Source: CALKZN01 sp964633815
Lineage (GTDB): Bacteria > Pseudomonadota > Gammaproteobacteria > Arenicellales > Arenicellaceae
Direction of reading: 5' to 3'
NCBI GenBank assembly: GCA_964633815.1
Contig: CAZWHW010000020.1
Span: 1-32,382, forward strand
DNA length: 32,382 nucleotides
The notes beneath the pieces are model-generated. The model had not been told where the DNA came from, made no database searches, and worked only from the letters and a program-made list of their open reading frames with translations. A program made the translations under genes and the position numbers. Each line of letters opens with the position of its first letter. The stretch's first letter is position 1. This document shows positions 24,006 through 32,369 of the stretch, piece by piece.

Positions 24006-26012
24006 TTAAACCTGAGATAGCAATGATTTTGCAGTCATTCTAACGTTATCAACTGTAAAACCAAAATACTCGAACAACTCATCCGTCGGAGCGGACTCAC
24101 CAAAACGATCAATACCAACGACAGCACCTTCTAGACCAACATATTGATACCATGCCGCAGTTGCACCCGCTTCAATAGCTACACGTTTTGTCACAGCTGG
24201 CGGCAAAACACTGTCTCGATAGCTTTGATCTTGCTTAGCAAAGAAGTCTACCGATGGCATAGAAACGACTCGAACTGCGATTCCGTCTTTTTTGAGTGCC
24301 GTGGCACTGTCCATCGCCAAAGCCACTTCTGAACCCGTCGCAATAAGAATTAACTCCGGATTTCCTTGGCAATCTTTCAAGACATAACCGCCTTTTTTAA
24401 TATCTTCAATTTGCTGCTCTGAACGTTGCTGAAATGACAACGTTTGACGCGAAAAAACCATACTAAAAGGTTGATCGGTCGCTTCAGCTGCCAAACGCCA
24501 TGCCACTGCTGATTCGACTGTATCCGCAGTTCGCCAGACAGAGTGATTTGGAATCAAGCGCAAACTTGCTGAATGTTCTACTGGCTGATGCGTTGGACCA
24601 TCTTCACCCAAGCCAATGGAATCATGTGTAAAAATATAAATAACGGGTAATTTCATCAATGCCGACATGCGAATAGCATTACGCGCATAATCAGAGAAAA
24701 CTAGGAAAGTTGCGCCATAGCCTTTGAAGCCTCCGTGCAAAGCAATGCCATTCAACATGGCTGACATACCAAATTCACGCACACCAAAAAACAAATAATT
24801 ACCATCGGCATCATTGGCAGTCACAGTTTTTGATCCAGACCAAATTGTATAATTCGAGCCCGCCAAATCCGCTGAGCCGCCCAATAGTTCTGGTAACTGT
24901 GGGCCATAGCCTTCAAGGCATTTCAATGACGCCTTGCGGCTGGGTATATCTTCCGCTTTGTTATTAATTCCCGCAATGAAAGCATCCGCTGTAGCTTGCC
25001 AATCCGCATGCATCTCACCTTTCATACGGCGCATATATTCTGCTGCCAACTCTGGATATGCTTGTTCATAAGCAGAATATTTCTCATTCCAATCTGCTTC
25101 AGCTGCTTGACCCGTTTGTTTCGCATCCCAAGCGTCTTTAATCTCAGCTGGGACGCTAAATGCTGGATGCTCCCATCCCAATTCTTGACGAACCAGATCA
25201 ACCTCATCAGCACCTAATGGCGAACCATGACAATCTTCTTTACCTTGCTTATTTGGCGAACCTTTACCAATCACCGTTCGACAGCAAATAAGGGTTGGCT
25301 TATCACCTTGCTTGGCTTGTTTAATTGCCGCCTTGATTTGTGCTGGATCATGTCCATTTACACCAACAACCACATTCCAACCATAAGATTCGAATCGTTT
25401 CGGTGTGTCGTCAGTAAACCAACCGTCTACTTCACCATCAATTGAAATGCCATTATCATCCCAAAAAGCGATCAGTTTATTTAAACCCAGTGTGCCAGCC
25501 AAAGAGCAAGACTCATGCGAAATTCCTTCCATCAAACAACCATCGCCCAAAAACACATACGTATTGTGATCAACAATGTCATGAGCTTCACGATTAAATT
25601 GAGCCGCCAAAACTTTTTCAGCAATCGCCATGCCGACCGCATTTGAAATACCTTGCCCTAAAGGTCCGGTCGTTGTTTCAACACCAGGCGTAAAGCCATA
25701 TTCAGGATGACCTGGCGTTTTAGAATGCATTTGACGAAAATTTTTAATGTCATCAATTTTGACATCATAACCTGACAAATGCAGCAATGAATAAATCAAC
25801 ATAGAACCATGGCCATTTGACAGCACAAAGCGGTCACGGTTGTGCCAGCCTGGATTTGCTGGGTTATGAACCAGAAAATCATTCCATAAAACTTCAGCGA
25901 TATCCGCCATACCCATAGGCGCACCCGGGTGACCAGAATTAGCTTGTTGAACAGCGTCCGCGGATAGGACTCGAATGGCGTTGGCCAGTGTTTGACGAGA
26001 AACAGATGACAT
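24006..26012 (-). CDS. tkt: Transketolase
   Basis: 668 residues from ATG at 26012 (MSSVSRQTLANAIRVLS). A GTG at 26024 would add MKKN, and neither start has a good Shine-Dalgarno. The enzyme is thiamine-diphosphate dependent and moves two-carbon units between sugar phosphates in the pentose phosphate and Calvin pathways. QANSGHPGAPMGMADIAEVL, TGPLGQGISNAVGMAIAE, the thiamine-diphosphate motif FLGDGCLMEGISHE continuing to AFWDDNGISIDG, and THDSIGLGEDGPTHQPVEH are all present. The C-terminal domain (IATGSEVALAM) is also there, and the length matches E. coli TktA (663). First gene of the tkt-gap-pgk-pyk-fba string and divergent from gshA. Confidence 0.97.
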   Translation of the reverse strand: MSSVSRQTLANAIRVLSADAVQQANSGHPGAPMGMADIAEVLWNDFLVHNPANPGWHNRDRFVLSNGHGSMLIYSLLHLSGYDVKIDDIKNFRQMHSKTPGHPEYGFTPGVETTTGPLGQGISNAVGMAIAEKVLAAQFNREAHDIVDHNTYVFLGDGCLMEGISHESCSLAGTLGLNKLIAFWDDNGISIDGEVDGWFTDDTPKRFESYGWNVVVGVNGHDPAQIKAAIKQAKQGDKPTLICCRTVIGKGSPNKQGKEDCHGSPLGADEVDLVRQELGWEHPAFSVPAEIKDAWDAKQTGQAAEADWNEKYSAYEQAYPELAAEYMRRMKGEMHADWQATADAFIAGINNKAEDIPSRKASLKCLEGYGPQLPELLGGSADLAGSNYTIWSGSKTVTANDADGNYLFFGVREFGMSAMLNGIALHGGFKGYGATFLVFSDYARNAIRMSALMKLPVIYIFTHDSIGLGEDGPTHQPVEHSASLRLIPNHSVWRTADTVESAVAWRLAAEATDQPFSMVFSRQTLSFQQRSEQQIEDIKKGGYVLKDCQGNPELILIATGSEVALAMDSATALKKDGIAVRVVSMPSVDFFAKQDQSYRDSVLPPAVTKRVAIEAGATAAWYQYVGLEGAVVGIDRFGESAPTDELFEYFGFTVDNVRMTAKSLLSQV

Positions 26013-26028
26013 GTTTTTTTTCACAATC

Positions 26029-26058
26029 TATAAAGTTATTAAATCACAATCATTGCAA
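26029..26058 (-). promoter_or_regulatory. Candidate promoter for tkt
   Basis: On the minus strand TTGCAA (26058-26053) and TTTATA (26034-26029) are 18 bases apart. The predicted start near 26022 leaves a leader of about 10 bases before the ATG at 26012. The -10 is a modest match. Confidence 0.3.
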
Positions 26059-26257
26059 GTGAAGCAGTGATCATTTGGCTCTAATCATTAGTAATACAAC
26101 AAAACATCTGAAACTTTTCTAAAAACATAACGAATGCACAAATTGACTAGAGCTGTATGATAACTAAACAGACTAAACATTGCATCGCTCTGATGGCTTA
26201 TTCTTAATAAAGAATCAATATTTTTTAGTTTAAGCTATCTGAAAATTTTTCAAGGGT

Positions 26258-26263
26258 TATAAT
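26258..26263 (+). promoter_or_regulatory. Candidate -10 element for gshA
   Basis: A perfect TATAAT lies 37 bases upstream of the gshA ATG in the 288-base region between the divergent tkt and gshA genes. The hexamers 16-18 bases further up (CTATCT, TATCTG) are poor -35 matches, so an activator may be needed. The rest of the region holds no recognisable gene. Confidence 0.45.
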
Positions 26264-26300
26264 CACGACTATAAAAAGAGAACTTCTAGCAGCTATTTAT

Positions 26301-27587
26301 ATGAATAACCCTACTGTCCCGAGACTGAGCACAGCACTTCAAGGCCCTCTTAAAGCGCTCGAAAACACATTAATTACGTATGAAGATAAAATCGAACAAT
26401 GGTTTCGCAACCAATGGCTAACATCTCCCGCACCGTTTTACTCTTCGGTTGATTTACGCAACTCAGGCTATAAAGTTGCACCAGTAGATACAAATCTATT
26501 CCCTGCTGGATTTAATAATATTAGCATAGAAATGGAAGCATTATGCGTACATGCGATTCAAAGTGTGACTGATCGTTATATGCCAAAGGCTTGTAAAATA
26601 CTACTCATTGCCGAAGACCACACGCGCAATCAATTTTATTGGAAAAACATCCTGCGCTTGGAACATTATTTCAAAAAAGCCGGCTATGAAATCAAAATTG
26701 GCTCGATTTCAAAAGATTTGTCCGAATCTAGCGAATTGGCTTTAGATTCTGGTGAAACAGTAACAAGGCATCCACTCAAGCGAGTCAAAGACACGATCTA
26801 TGTTGATGGAGAACGACCTTGCATGATCATCCTGAATAATGACATGAGTGGTGGCTTTCCTGAAATATTAAAAGATGTCAGCCAAATAATTGCTCCACCG
26901 CCGGAACTGGGCTGGTCAAATAGACTCAAATCAGAACATTTCACGCATTATCAACAAGTAGCCACCGAACTTGCCGAACACATTGATATAGATCCATGGT
27001 TGCTCAACCCTATTTTTACGCAATGCGGTGAAATTGATTTCAAAAGCCGTGAAGGTGAAGACTGTTTATCACTTAAAGTCGCTGAAACTTTAATTGCCAT
27101 TAAAGAAAAGTATAAAGAATATGGCATTGAGGAAGAACCTTTTGTCTTTGTCAAAGCAGATGCAGGTACTTATGGAATGAATATCATGGTTGTGAAAAAC
27201 CCTGATGAAGTGAAAGACTTAAATCGCAAACAACGCAACAAAATGGCCAAAGGCAAAGATGGTCATCATGTCGCTAATGTATTAGTGCAAGAAGGTGTAC
27301 GCACCTATGAAACCTGGGGCAAAGACAATTCAACTGCTGAGCCAGTGGTATACATGATTAATAATTTTGTCGTAGGTGGGTTTTATCGTGTGCATACCAA
27401 TAAAGGCAATGATGACAACCTGAATGCACCTGGGGCTCATTTTGAACCACTTCCTTTTGCCGACGATTGTGTTCGCAGCAAATCTTCCGAAGAGGATGAT
27501 TGTCCACCCAATCGATTTTATACTTATGGTGTGGTTGCGCGAATGGCTTGTTTAGCCGCTGCGCGCGAAAAAGCAGACGTAATTTAA
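26301..27587 (+). CDS. gshA: Glutamate-cysteine ligase, ATP-grasp-like GshA type
   Basis: 428 residues. Joins glutamate and cysteine to gamma-glutamylcysteine, the first step of glutathione synthesis. It is unrelated in sequence to E. coli GshA and belongs to the type first noted in Acidithiobacillus ferrooxidans: SVDLRNSGYKVAPVDTNLFP at 51-70, then FNNIS, then IAEDHTRNQFYWKN, ILNNDMSGG, VFVKADAGTYGMNI, a VLVQEGVRTYE stretch, and MINNFVVGGFYRVH. Identification by these motifs is reinforced by gshB 20 bases downstream. The ATG has AGAGAA rather far upstream (about 18 bases), so the ribosome site is unclear. Head of a six-gene plus-strand string. Confidence 0.93.
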   Translation: MNNPTVPRLSTALQGPLKALENTLITYEDKIEQWFRNQWLTSPAPFYSSVDLRNSGYKVAPVDTNLFPAGFNNISIEMEALCVHAIQSVTDRYMPKACKILLIAEDHTRNQFYWKNILRLEHYFKKAGYEIKIGSISKDLSESSELALDSGETVTRHPLKRVKDTIYVDGERPCMIILNNDMSGGFPEILKDVSQIIAPPPELGWSNRLKSEHFTHYQQVATELAEHIDIDPWLLNPIFTQCGEIDFKSREGEDCLSLKVAETLIAIKEKYKEYGIEEEPFVFVKADAGTYGMNIMVVKNPDEVKDLNRKQRNKMAKGKDGHHVANVLVQEGVRTYETWGKDNSTAEPVVYMINNFVVGGFYRVHTNKGNDDNLNAPGAHFEPLPFADDCVRSKSSEEDDCPPNRFYTYGVVARMACLAAAREKADVI

Positions 27588-27607
27588 CATTAGATAATTA
27601 AGACAAA

Positions 27608-28561
27608 ATGACAACAAAAAAGCGTATCGGCTTTCTGATGGACCCTATTGAGTCTATCAGCTTCAAAAAAGACTCAACTTTGGAAATGATGTGGCAAGCT
27701 CAACAACGTGGCTGGCAGCTTGAATACTTCTTGCAAGGAGACTGTTATGTTGACAATGGCATCCCAAAAGCTCGCAGCAAAGGCATCAACGTAGCAATGG
27801 ATTCTGAACAGTGGTTTGAATTTACGCATGAAGATGACATTGCACTTGGCGAACTTGACGTCATCATGATGCGTAAAGACCCACCTTTTGATATGGAGTT
27901 TGTGTATACCACCTATATTCTCGAATTAGCAGAAAATTTGGGCTGCTTAATTGTCAATAAGCCCAATGCTCTCAGGGATTGCAATGAGAAGATGTACACA
28001 CAATGGTTTCCTGAGTTGACACCTAAATGCTTGATCACGCGCAATGAACAGGATATACGTGAATTTCTCAAAACACATGAAGATATTATTGTGAAGCCAT
28101 TAGATGGCATGGGCGGAACTTCGATTTTTCGCTTGCAAAAACAAGACCCAAATATCGGTGTAGTTATTGAAACCATGACGGATTACGGCAAGCAATTTAC
28201 CTTGTGTCAAAAATATGTTCCTGAAATCAATCAAGGCGATAAACGCATTTTAATGATCGATGGCGAACCGGTAGATTTTTGTTTAGCCCGCATTCCAAGC
28301 CAAGGTGAAACCCGCGGTAACCTGGCTGCTGGCGGACGGGGAGTCAGTAAACCATTATCTGATCGTGATCGAGAAATTTGCTCTGTAGTTGGACCTGAGC
28401 TCGTCAAACGTGGCATTATCTTTGCTGGGCTTGATGTCATTGGTGATTATCTAACTGAAATAAATGTTACTAGCCCAACCTGCATTCGTGAACTTAACGA
28501 GCAAAGTCAGCTGAATATTGCAGGCGCTTTAATAGATGCAATTGATAAAAAGTTAACTTAG
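27608..28561 (+). CDS. gshB: Glutathione synthetase
   Basis: 317 residues, ATP-grasp enzyme that adds glycine to gamma-glutamylcysteine. The opening IGFLMDPIESISFKKDSTLEMMWQAQ is highly characteristic, followed by MRKDPPFDMEFVYTTYILE, NKPNALRDCNEKMYTQWFP, DIIVKPLDGMGGTSIFRL (phosphate loop), GDKRILMIDGEPVDFCLARIP, RGNLAAGGRG and the metal-binding EINVTSPTCIREL. The length equals that of E. coli GshB (316). It is 20 bases after gshA and 10 bases before tonB, which implies cotranscription. Confidence 0.97.
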   Translation: MTTKKRIGFLMDPIESISFKKDSTLEMMWQAQQRGWQLEYFLQGDCYVDNGIPKARSKGINVAMDSEQWFEFTHEDDIALGELDVIMMRKDPPFDMEFVYTTYILELAENLGCLIVNKPNALRDCNEKMYTQWFPELTPKCLITRNEQDIREFLKTHEDIIVKPLDGMGGTSIFRLQKQDPNIGVVIETMTDYGKQFTLCQKYVPEINQGDKRILMIDGEPVDFCLARIPSQGETRGNLAAGGRGVSKPLSDRDREICSVVGPELVKRGIIFAGLDVIGDYLTEINVTSPTCIRELNEQSQLNIAGALIDAIDKKLT

Positions 28562-28571
28562 CGCTGAAGTC

Positions 28572-29501
28572 ATGAGTAAAACCAATATTCATCATGCGGT
28601 TCCGACTAACTTACTAGTAGAACCTGGCACTGGATTTTTATTAAATACTCGCCTACAGAGTGCTTTGTTTGCTTCCGCTTGCGCACATATTTTCTTAATA
28701 CTCGCTGTAGGTTTTGCCATCCCAAAGATCGTTAATTCTAGCATCGCCGACAACACATTGGATGTGGTAATAATCAACAAAAGCAACAATGTGAAAAGTG
28801 ATGAAGCCACAATCGAAGCCCAATTTGACAACGCTGGTGGCGGCACAACTGATACAGACGCAACCACCCCCTTACCTTGGAAAGACGTCAATCCAAGCCC
28901 CGTTGAACAATTAGCCATCAACACCAGTTCAACCGAAGCCGTTGAAGAAGTGACCAAAGAGTTTTTCGTATCATTAGGAAGCAATGAAATCAAACTACCT
29001 GATGAGAAAGCGCCAAACGAAGAAAAAGAACAAAAGAAAAAAGATAAAATCAAGTCGATTCAACAAATTCGATTGGAACGAAAACGCCTAACCGCAAAAT
29101 TTGACAAAGAACGTAGCGAATTTCAAAAAAGACCTAAGCGAGAATATCTTTCTCCTGAGACTGTCCGAAGTGAGTCCGCAGCTTATCTTGTAGAATTAGT
29201 TGAAAAAATAAATCGTGTTGGCTTGTTGAACTTTCCTTCTGAAATCCGCAATCAAAAGATATCTGGTCGCTTAGTTGCCGATTTGGCGTTGAATAGGAAT
29301 GGCACCATCAATAGCGTTAAAATATTAAAATCATCTGGTAATGCCTTGCTAGACAAAACTGCCATTAGTTTTATTCGTATCGCATCACCTTATAAGCCTT
29401 TCAGTGATAACATGCTTGATAGCGACACGAATATTATTCACGTCACACGAACCTACATCTTCACGCCAAATACAATTCGAAGTGTAGAAGTACGACAATA
29501 A
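28572..29501 (+). CDS. tonB: TonB-family energy transducer
   Basis: 309 residues. Short cytoplasmic N-terminus, a single membrane anchor at about 31-52 (ALFASACAHIFLILAVGFAIP), a long polar periplasmic linker with Glu/Lys-rich helical stretch (about 140-200), and a C-terminal TonB domain (about 215-305) with the GRLVADLALNRNGTINSVKI strand-helix core and a final strand. The anchor serine/histidine pattern (S35, H39) is that of TonB, needed to couple to ExbB/ExbD. It would transmit proton-motive force to outer-membrane transporters. No exbB or exbD is nearby. It has the same location, after gshB, as the TonB paralogue of Pseudomonas. The linker is less proline-rich than in E. coli TonB. Confidence 0.88.
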   Translation: MSKTNIHHAVPTNLLVEPGTGFLLNTRLQSALFASACAHIFLILAVGFAIPKIVNSSIADNTLDVVIINKSNNVKSDEATIEAQFDNAGGGTTDTDATTPLPWKDVNPSPVEQLAINTSSTEAVEEVTKEFFVSLGSNEIKLPDEKAPNEEKEQKKKDKIKSIQQIRLERKRLTAKFDKERSEFQKRPKREYLSPETVRSESAAYLVELVEKINRVGLLNFPSEIRNQKISGRLVADLALNRNGTINSVKILKSSGNALLDKTAISFIRIASPYKPFSDNMLDSDTNIIHVTRTYIFTPNTIRSVEVRQ

Positions 29502-29516
29502 CTAAGATATCCACAG

Positions 29517-29930
29517 ATGAATGGCCATCAAGTTGTAATTGGTTTTGATTTTGGCGCCAAACGCATTGGGCTCGCCATTGGGCAAACCTATTTAAAAACA
29601 GCGCAAGAGCTCAAACCAATCAACACAATTAATAATTTACCAAATGACAGTGAGTTAAAAAAAATTATTACTGAATGGCAGCCCAATCTTGCCGTGATTG
29701 GCAAGCCAGCTTCAGCGAGCAAAGGCTTTAATAAGAAAATTAATAGCTTAGCAAATCATCTTGCCAATCATTACCAATTAGATTCCTGTTTCGTAGATGA
29801 AACTCTGACAACAGAACAAGCCAATTATGAAATGCATGCCGCCCAAACCAAAGTACATCAAAAACAACAACAACGTGACTCGATCGCTGCTCGATTAATC
29901 ATCGAAACTTTTTTTGAAACTTTGAATTAA
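29517..29930 (+). CDS. ruvX: RuvX/YqgF, Holliday-junction-resolvase-like RNase H-fold protein
   Basis: 137 residues, RNase H-like fold. The three acidic positions are present: D11 in GFDFGAKRIGLAIG, E95 in VDETLTTEQA, and D121 in RDSIAARLIIETFF. E. coli YqgF has been linked to 16S rRNA 5'-end processing, and homologues cut branched DNA in vitro. One usually conserved block, the LPLNMDG loop, is replaced here by KPASASKG after VIG (residues 63-70), so substrate binding may differ. It follows tonB by 15 bases. In Pseudomonas yqgE normally sits between them and is missing here. Confidence 0.9.
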   Translation: MNGHQVVIGFDFGAKRIGLAIGQTYLKTAQELKPINTINNLPNDSELKKIITEWQPNLAVIGKPASASKGFNKKINSLANHLANHYQLDSCFVDETLTTEQANYEMHAAQTKVHQKQQQRDSIAARLIIETFFETLN

Positions 29931-29990
29931 AACAGCTTCCTCTATACAAGCAATAAGCTTTTCATTCTCTATTCAAGTCAAATTGTGTTT

Positions 29991-30008
29991 GGTTTTTAAC
30001 AAAAAACC
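29991..30008. other. Short A/T-rich hairpin between ruvX and pyrB
   Basis: GGTTTTT and AAAAACC pair over seven bases with a 4-base loop, but no T-run follows. It sits in the 151-base space before pyrB, where a transcription signal for the pyrimidine genes could be expected. It may be an attenuation element or nothing. Confidence 0.3.
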
Positions 30009-30026
30009 ACGTATCATCGCCACTCA

Positions 30027-30089
30027 ATGAAAGTTGAGATTAACTCGGAAACATTGACGCAATTATTAGAGGTTCAGACGCTTGAGTGA
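30027..30089 (+). CDS. Possible 20-residue upstream peptide coupled to pyrB
   Basis: An ATG at 30027 opens a 20-codon frame (MKVEINSETLTQLLEVQTLE) that stops with TGA at 30087-30089, inside the TTG-started pyrB (overlap of 8 bases). It lacks a convincing Shine-Dalgarno of its own. Its end carries the AGAGG used by pyrB, so translation of one could affect the other. It does not look like the C-terminus of PyrR. It may be chance. Confidence 0.25.
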   Translation: MKVEINSETLTQLLEVQTLE

Positions 30090-31065
30090 CGCGCATTTAC
30101 AGCTAACCCCACAAGGAAAATTGCAACATTTTTTGACCATTGATGGTCTTTCTAAACAGCATCTTATTGAAATTATGGACACTGCTAAGCAGTACATTCA
30201 ATTCAATGCCAAAAAAGACAAATCAACTCTAATCAAAACTGACACATTGAAAGATAAAACTGTCGTCAATTTGTTCTTTGAGCCAAGTACCCGTACGCGC
30301 ACAACATTTGAAATTGCTGCTAAACACCTTGGAGCAGATGTTATCAATCTTAATGTAGCCCGCAGCTCCGCCTCAAAAGGAGAAACGCTTCTCGACACTA
30401 TTCATAATCTCGAAGCCATGCATGCTGATCAATTCGTGATTCGCAATAGCAGTGCAGGTGCAGCCTATTTTGCAGCACAACACGTTGAAGATCACGTCAG
30501 CGTCTTAAATGCAGGTGATGGAAGGCATGCTCACCCAACTCAAGCCATGTTGGATATGTTTACTATTCGTGAACACAAACCAAATTTCGAAGAATTGAGC
30601 GTTGCAATTGTTGGCGATATTTTGCATTCCCGTGTGGCTCGTTCACAAATTGACGCACTAAAAATACTCGGAACCAAAGATATTCGAGTAATTGGTCCGA
30701 ACACTTTACTACCAACCGAAATTGATGCTCTTGGAGTGCGGTCATATAACTGCATGGAAAAAGGGTTAGCAGACACTGACTTAGTCATGATGCTCAGACT
30801 TCAACGAGAACGTATGGAAGGACAATTATTTCCAAGTGACCGAGAATACTTTAATGCTTTTGGCTTAGATAATGCCAAAATGCAATACGCTAAAGACGAC
30901 GCTTTGGTTTTACATCCTGGCCCTATTAATCGAGGCTTAGAAATTTCTTCAGATATCGCTGACAGTCAACGCTCACTCATTTTGCCACAGGTAACAAATG
31001 GCATTGCTGTGCGCATGGCAATCATGCAAATCACACAAACTCATCGCGCGGAGGCTGCTGCATGA
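30082..31065 (+). CDS. pyrB: Aspartate carbamoyltransferase catalytic subunit
   Basis: 327 residues. Condenses carbamoyl phosphate with aspartate, the first committed step of pyrimidine synthesis. Carbamoyl-phosphate motif FFEPSTRTRTTFE (65-77), SSASKGETLLDT, GDGRHAHPTQAMLD, VGDILHSRVARSQ (aspartate/CP side) and VLHPGPINRGLE. It closely follows the Pseudomonas PyrB type, which has an N-terminal extension (LQLTPQGKLQHFLTIDGL) and acts in a dodecamer with inactive PyrC'. The start is TTG at 30082: AGAGG ends nine bases before it, and no in-frame ATG precedes the conserved extension. Its stop overlaps the next gene's ATG by four bases (ATGA). No pyrI is present. Confidence 0.96.
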   Translation: MSDAHLQLTPQGKLQHFLTIDGLSKQHLIEIMDTAKQYIQFNAKKDKSTLIKTDTLKDKTVVNLFFEPSTRTRTTFEIAAKHLGADVINLNVARSSASKGETLLDTIHNLEAMHADQFVIRNSSAGAAYFAAQHVEDHVSVLNAGDGRHAHPTQAMLDMFTIREHKPNFEELSVAIVGDILHSRVARSQIDALKILGTKDIRVIGPNTLLPTEIDALGVRSYNCMEKGLADTDLVMMLRLQRERMEGQLFPSDREYFNAFGLDNAKMQYAKDDALVLHPGPINRGLEISSDIADSQRSLILPQVTNGIAVRMAIMQITQTHRAEAAA

Positions 31066-32369
31066 ACAATGATCTCACTTTGATCATTAGTAACGGTATG
31101 CTGCTTGACCCAGACAGCAAAACTAAATGCCACGCCCATATCGTTATCAGTAATGGAAAATTCTTACATATCGAGAAAAACCTAAATGAACTGAACGAGC
31201 TGAAAAAAAAATTTACTGATGCAAAAGTAATTGATGCGCAAGATAAACTTGTATTACCTGGCTTAGTCGATTTACGAGCACGTTTTCGTGAACCTGGCGA
31301 AGAGCATAAAGCTACTATTGCTTCAGAAGCCTACGCTGCAGCTAAAGCGGGAATAACATCAGTTTGTATCCCACCCGACACAGACCCTATTATTGATAAA
31401 CCTTCTGTCGCTAACACCATTTTTGAGAAATCTCGACTTGCGAATGCGGCCAAAATTTACCCTGTTGCCGCCTTAAGCCAACATCTTGATGGCAAAATGC
31501 TAGGCGATATCTGGACAATGACACGTGCTGGCTGTGTCGGCGTTAGTAACGCTAAAAACAGCATCAACAGTGTGCTTATGCAACGCCGCGCGATGCAATA
31601 TGCAGCCAGCTTTGGTATAACCGTTCATTTATACCCGCAAGATCATGAATTACTCGGCAATGGCTGTGTCCATGAGGGACTCACAAGCACTCGTTTAGGC
31701 TTGCCTGCAGTACCAAGTGCCGCAGAGATCGTCGGACTAGCGAGAGATATTGCGCTCATCGAAACAACAGGGGTAACTGCACATATTATGGGGATTTCTT
31801 GTGCTAGATCCGTAGAAATGATCGCTCAAGCACAGAAAAATGGCTTGAATATTACTGCCGATGTCGATATTCATCATTTATTGATGAACGAAAATGATAT
31901 GCGCGACTTTGATAGTAACTTCTATATTCAACCACCATTACGAACTGCTGATGATCAATTAGCATTAATTGAAGGAGTGAAAAATGGCGTTATTCAAGCT
32001 ATTTGCACGGACCATCAACCACATGATGATGATGCTAAATTAGCACCATTTAGTGAGACTGAACCAGGCATTTCCAGCTTAGACATTTTGCTTCCGGGCA
32101 TGTTAAAAATCAGCAAAAAACATGGCATTGACTTGCTTGAATCTATAGCAGCAATAAGCAATCAGCCTGCAAAAATTGCTGGACTAACTGCAGGCAACAT
32201 TGCCATAGACAACCCAGCAGATTGTATTATTGTTGAACCAAATGAAACTTGGCAGCTAAGTAAAAGCACTGTAAACAGTAAAGGAAAAAACTCTCCTTAC
32301 TTGAATCAAACCCTCACCGGACGCTGTTTGCAAACCATAATCGATGGTCAACTAGTTGACTTAGATTAA
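31062..32369 (+). CDS. pyrX: PyrC' (PyrX): inactive dihydroorotase-like subunit of the aspartate carbamoyltransferase complex
   Basis: 435 residues with the amidohydrolase barrel of dihydroorotase, but the metal-binding D-x-H-x-H-L-R is changed to D70-L-R72-A-R74-F-R76 (LPGLVDLRARFREPGE), so both first-strand zinc histidines are arginines. GITSVCIPPDTDPIIDKPSV and ICTDHQPHDDDAKLAPFSET, then EPGISSLDIL, match the Pseudomonas pseudo-dihydroorotase PyrC', which lacks activity and is required to assemble the PyrB dodecamer. I infer the same role here; an active pyrC should be elsewhere. Translationally coupled to pyrB by a 4-base overlap. Only 13 bases remain to the window end after the stop. Confidence 0.92.
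   Translation: MNNDLTLIISNGMLLDPDSKTKCHAHIVISNGKFLHIEKNLNELNELKKKFTDAKVIDAQDKLVLPGLVDLRARFREPGEEHKATIASEAYAAAKAGITSVCIPPDTDPIIDKPSVANTIFEKSRLANAAKIYPVAALSQHLDGKMLGDIWTMTRAGCVGVSNAKNSINSVLMQRRAMQYAASFGITVHLYPQDHELLGNGCVHEGLTSTRLGLPAVPSAAEIVGLARDIALIETTGVTAHIMGISCARSVEMIAQAQKNGLNITADVDIHHLLMNENDMRDFDSNFYIQPPLRTADDQLALIEGVKNGVIQAICTDHQPHDDDAKLAPFSETEPGISSLDILLPGMLKISKKHGIDLLESIAAISNQPAKIAGLTAGNIAIDNPADCIIVEPNETWQLSKSTVNSKGKNSPYLNQTLTGRCLQTIIDGQLVDLD

Noticed and set aside
26025..26300. Possible small RNA or regulator gene between tkt and gshA
   Set aside because: Only promoter-like elements were found; no open frame with a start site and no terminator hairpin.
31062..32369. Annotation of the last gene as active dihydroorotase PyrC
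   Set aside because: Both metal-binding histidines of the first strand are arginine, and the gene is coupled to pyrB as in PyrC' systems.
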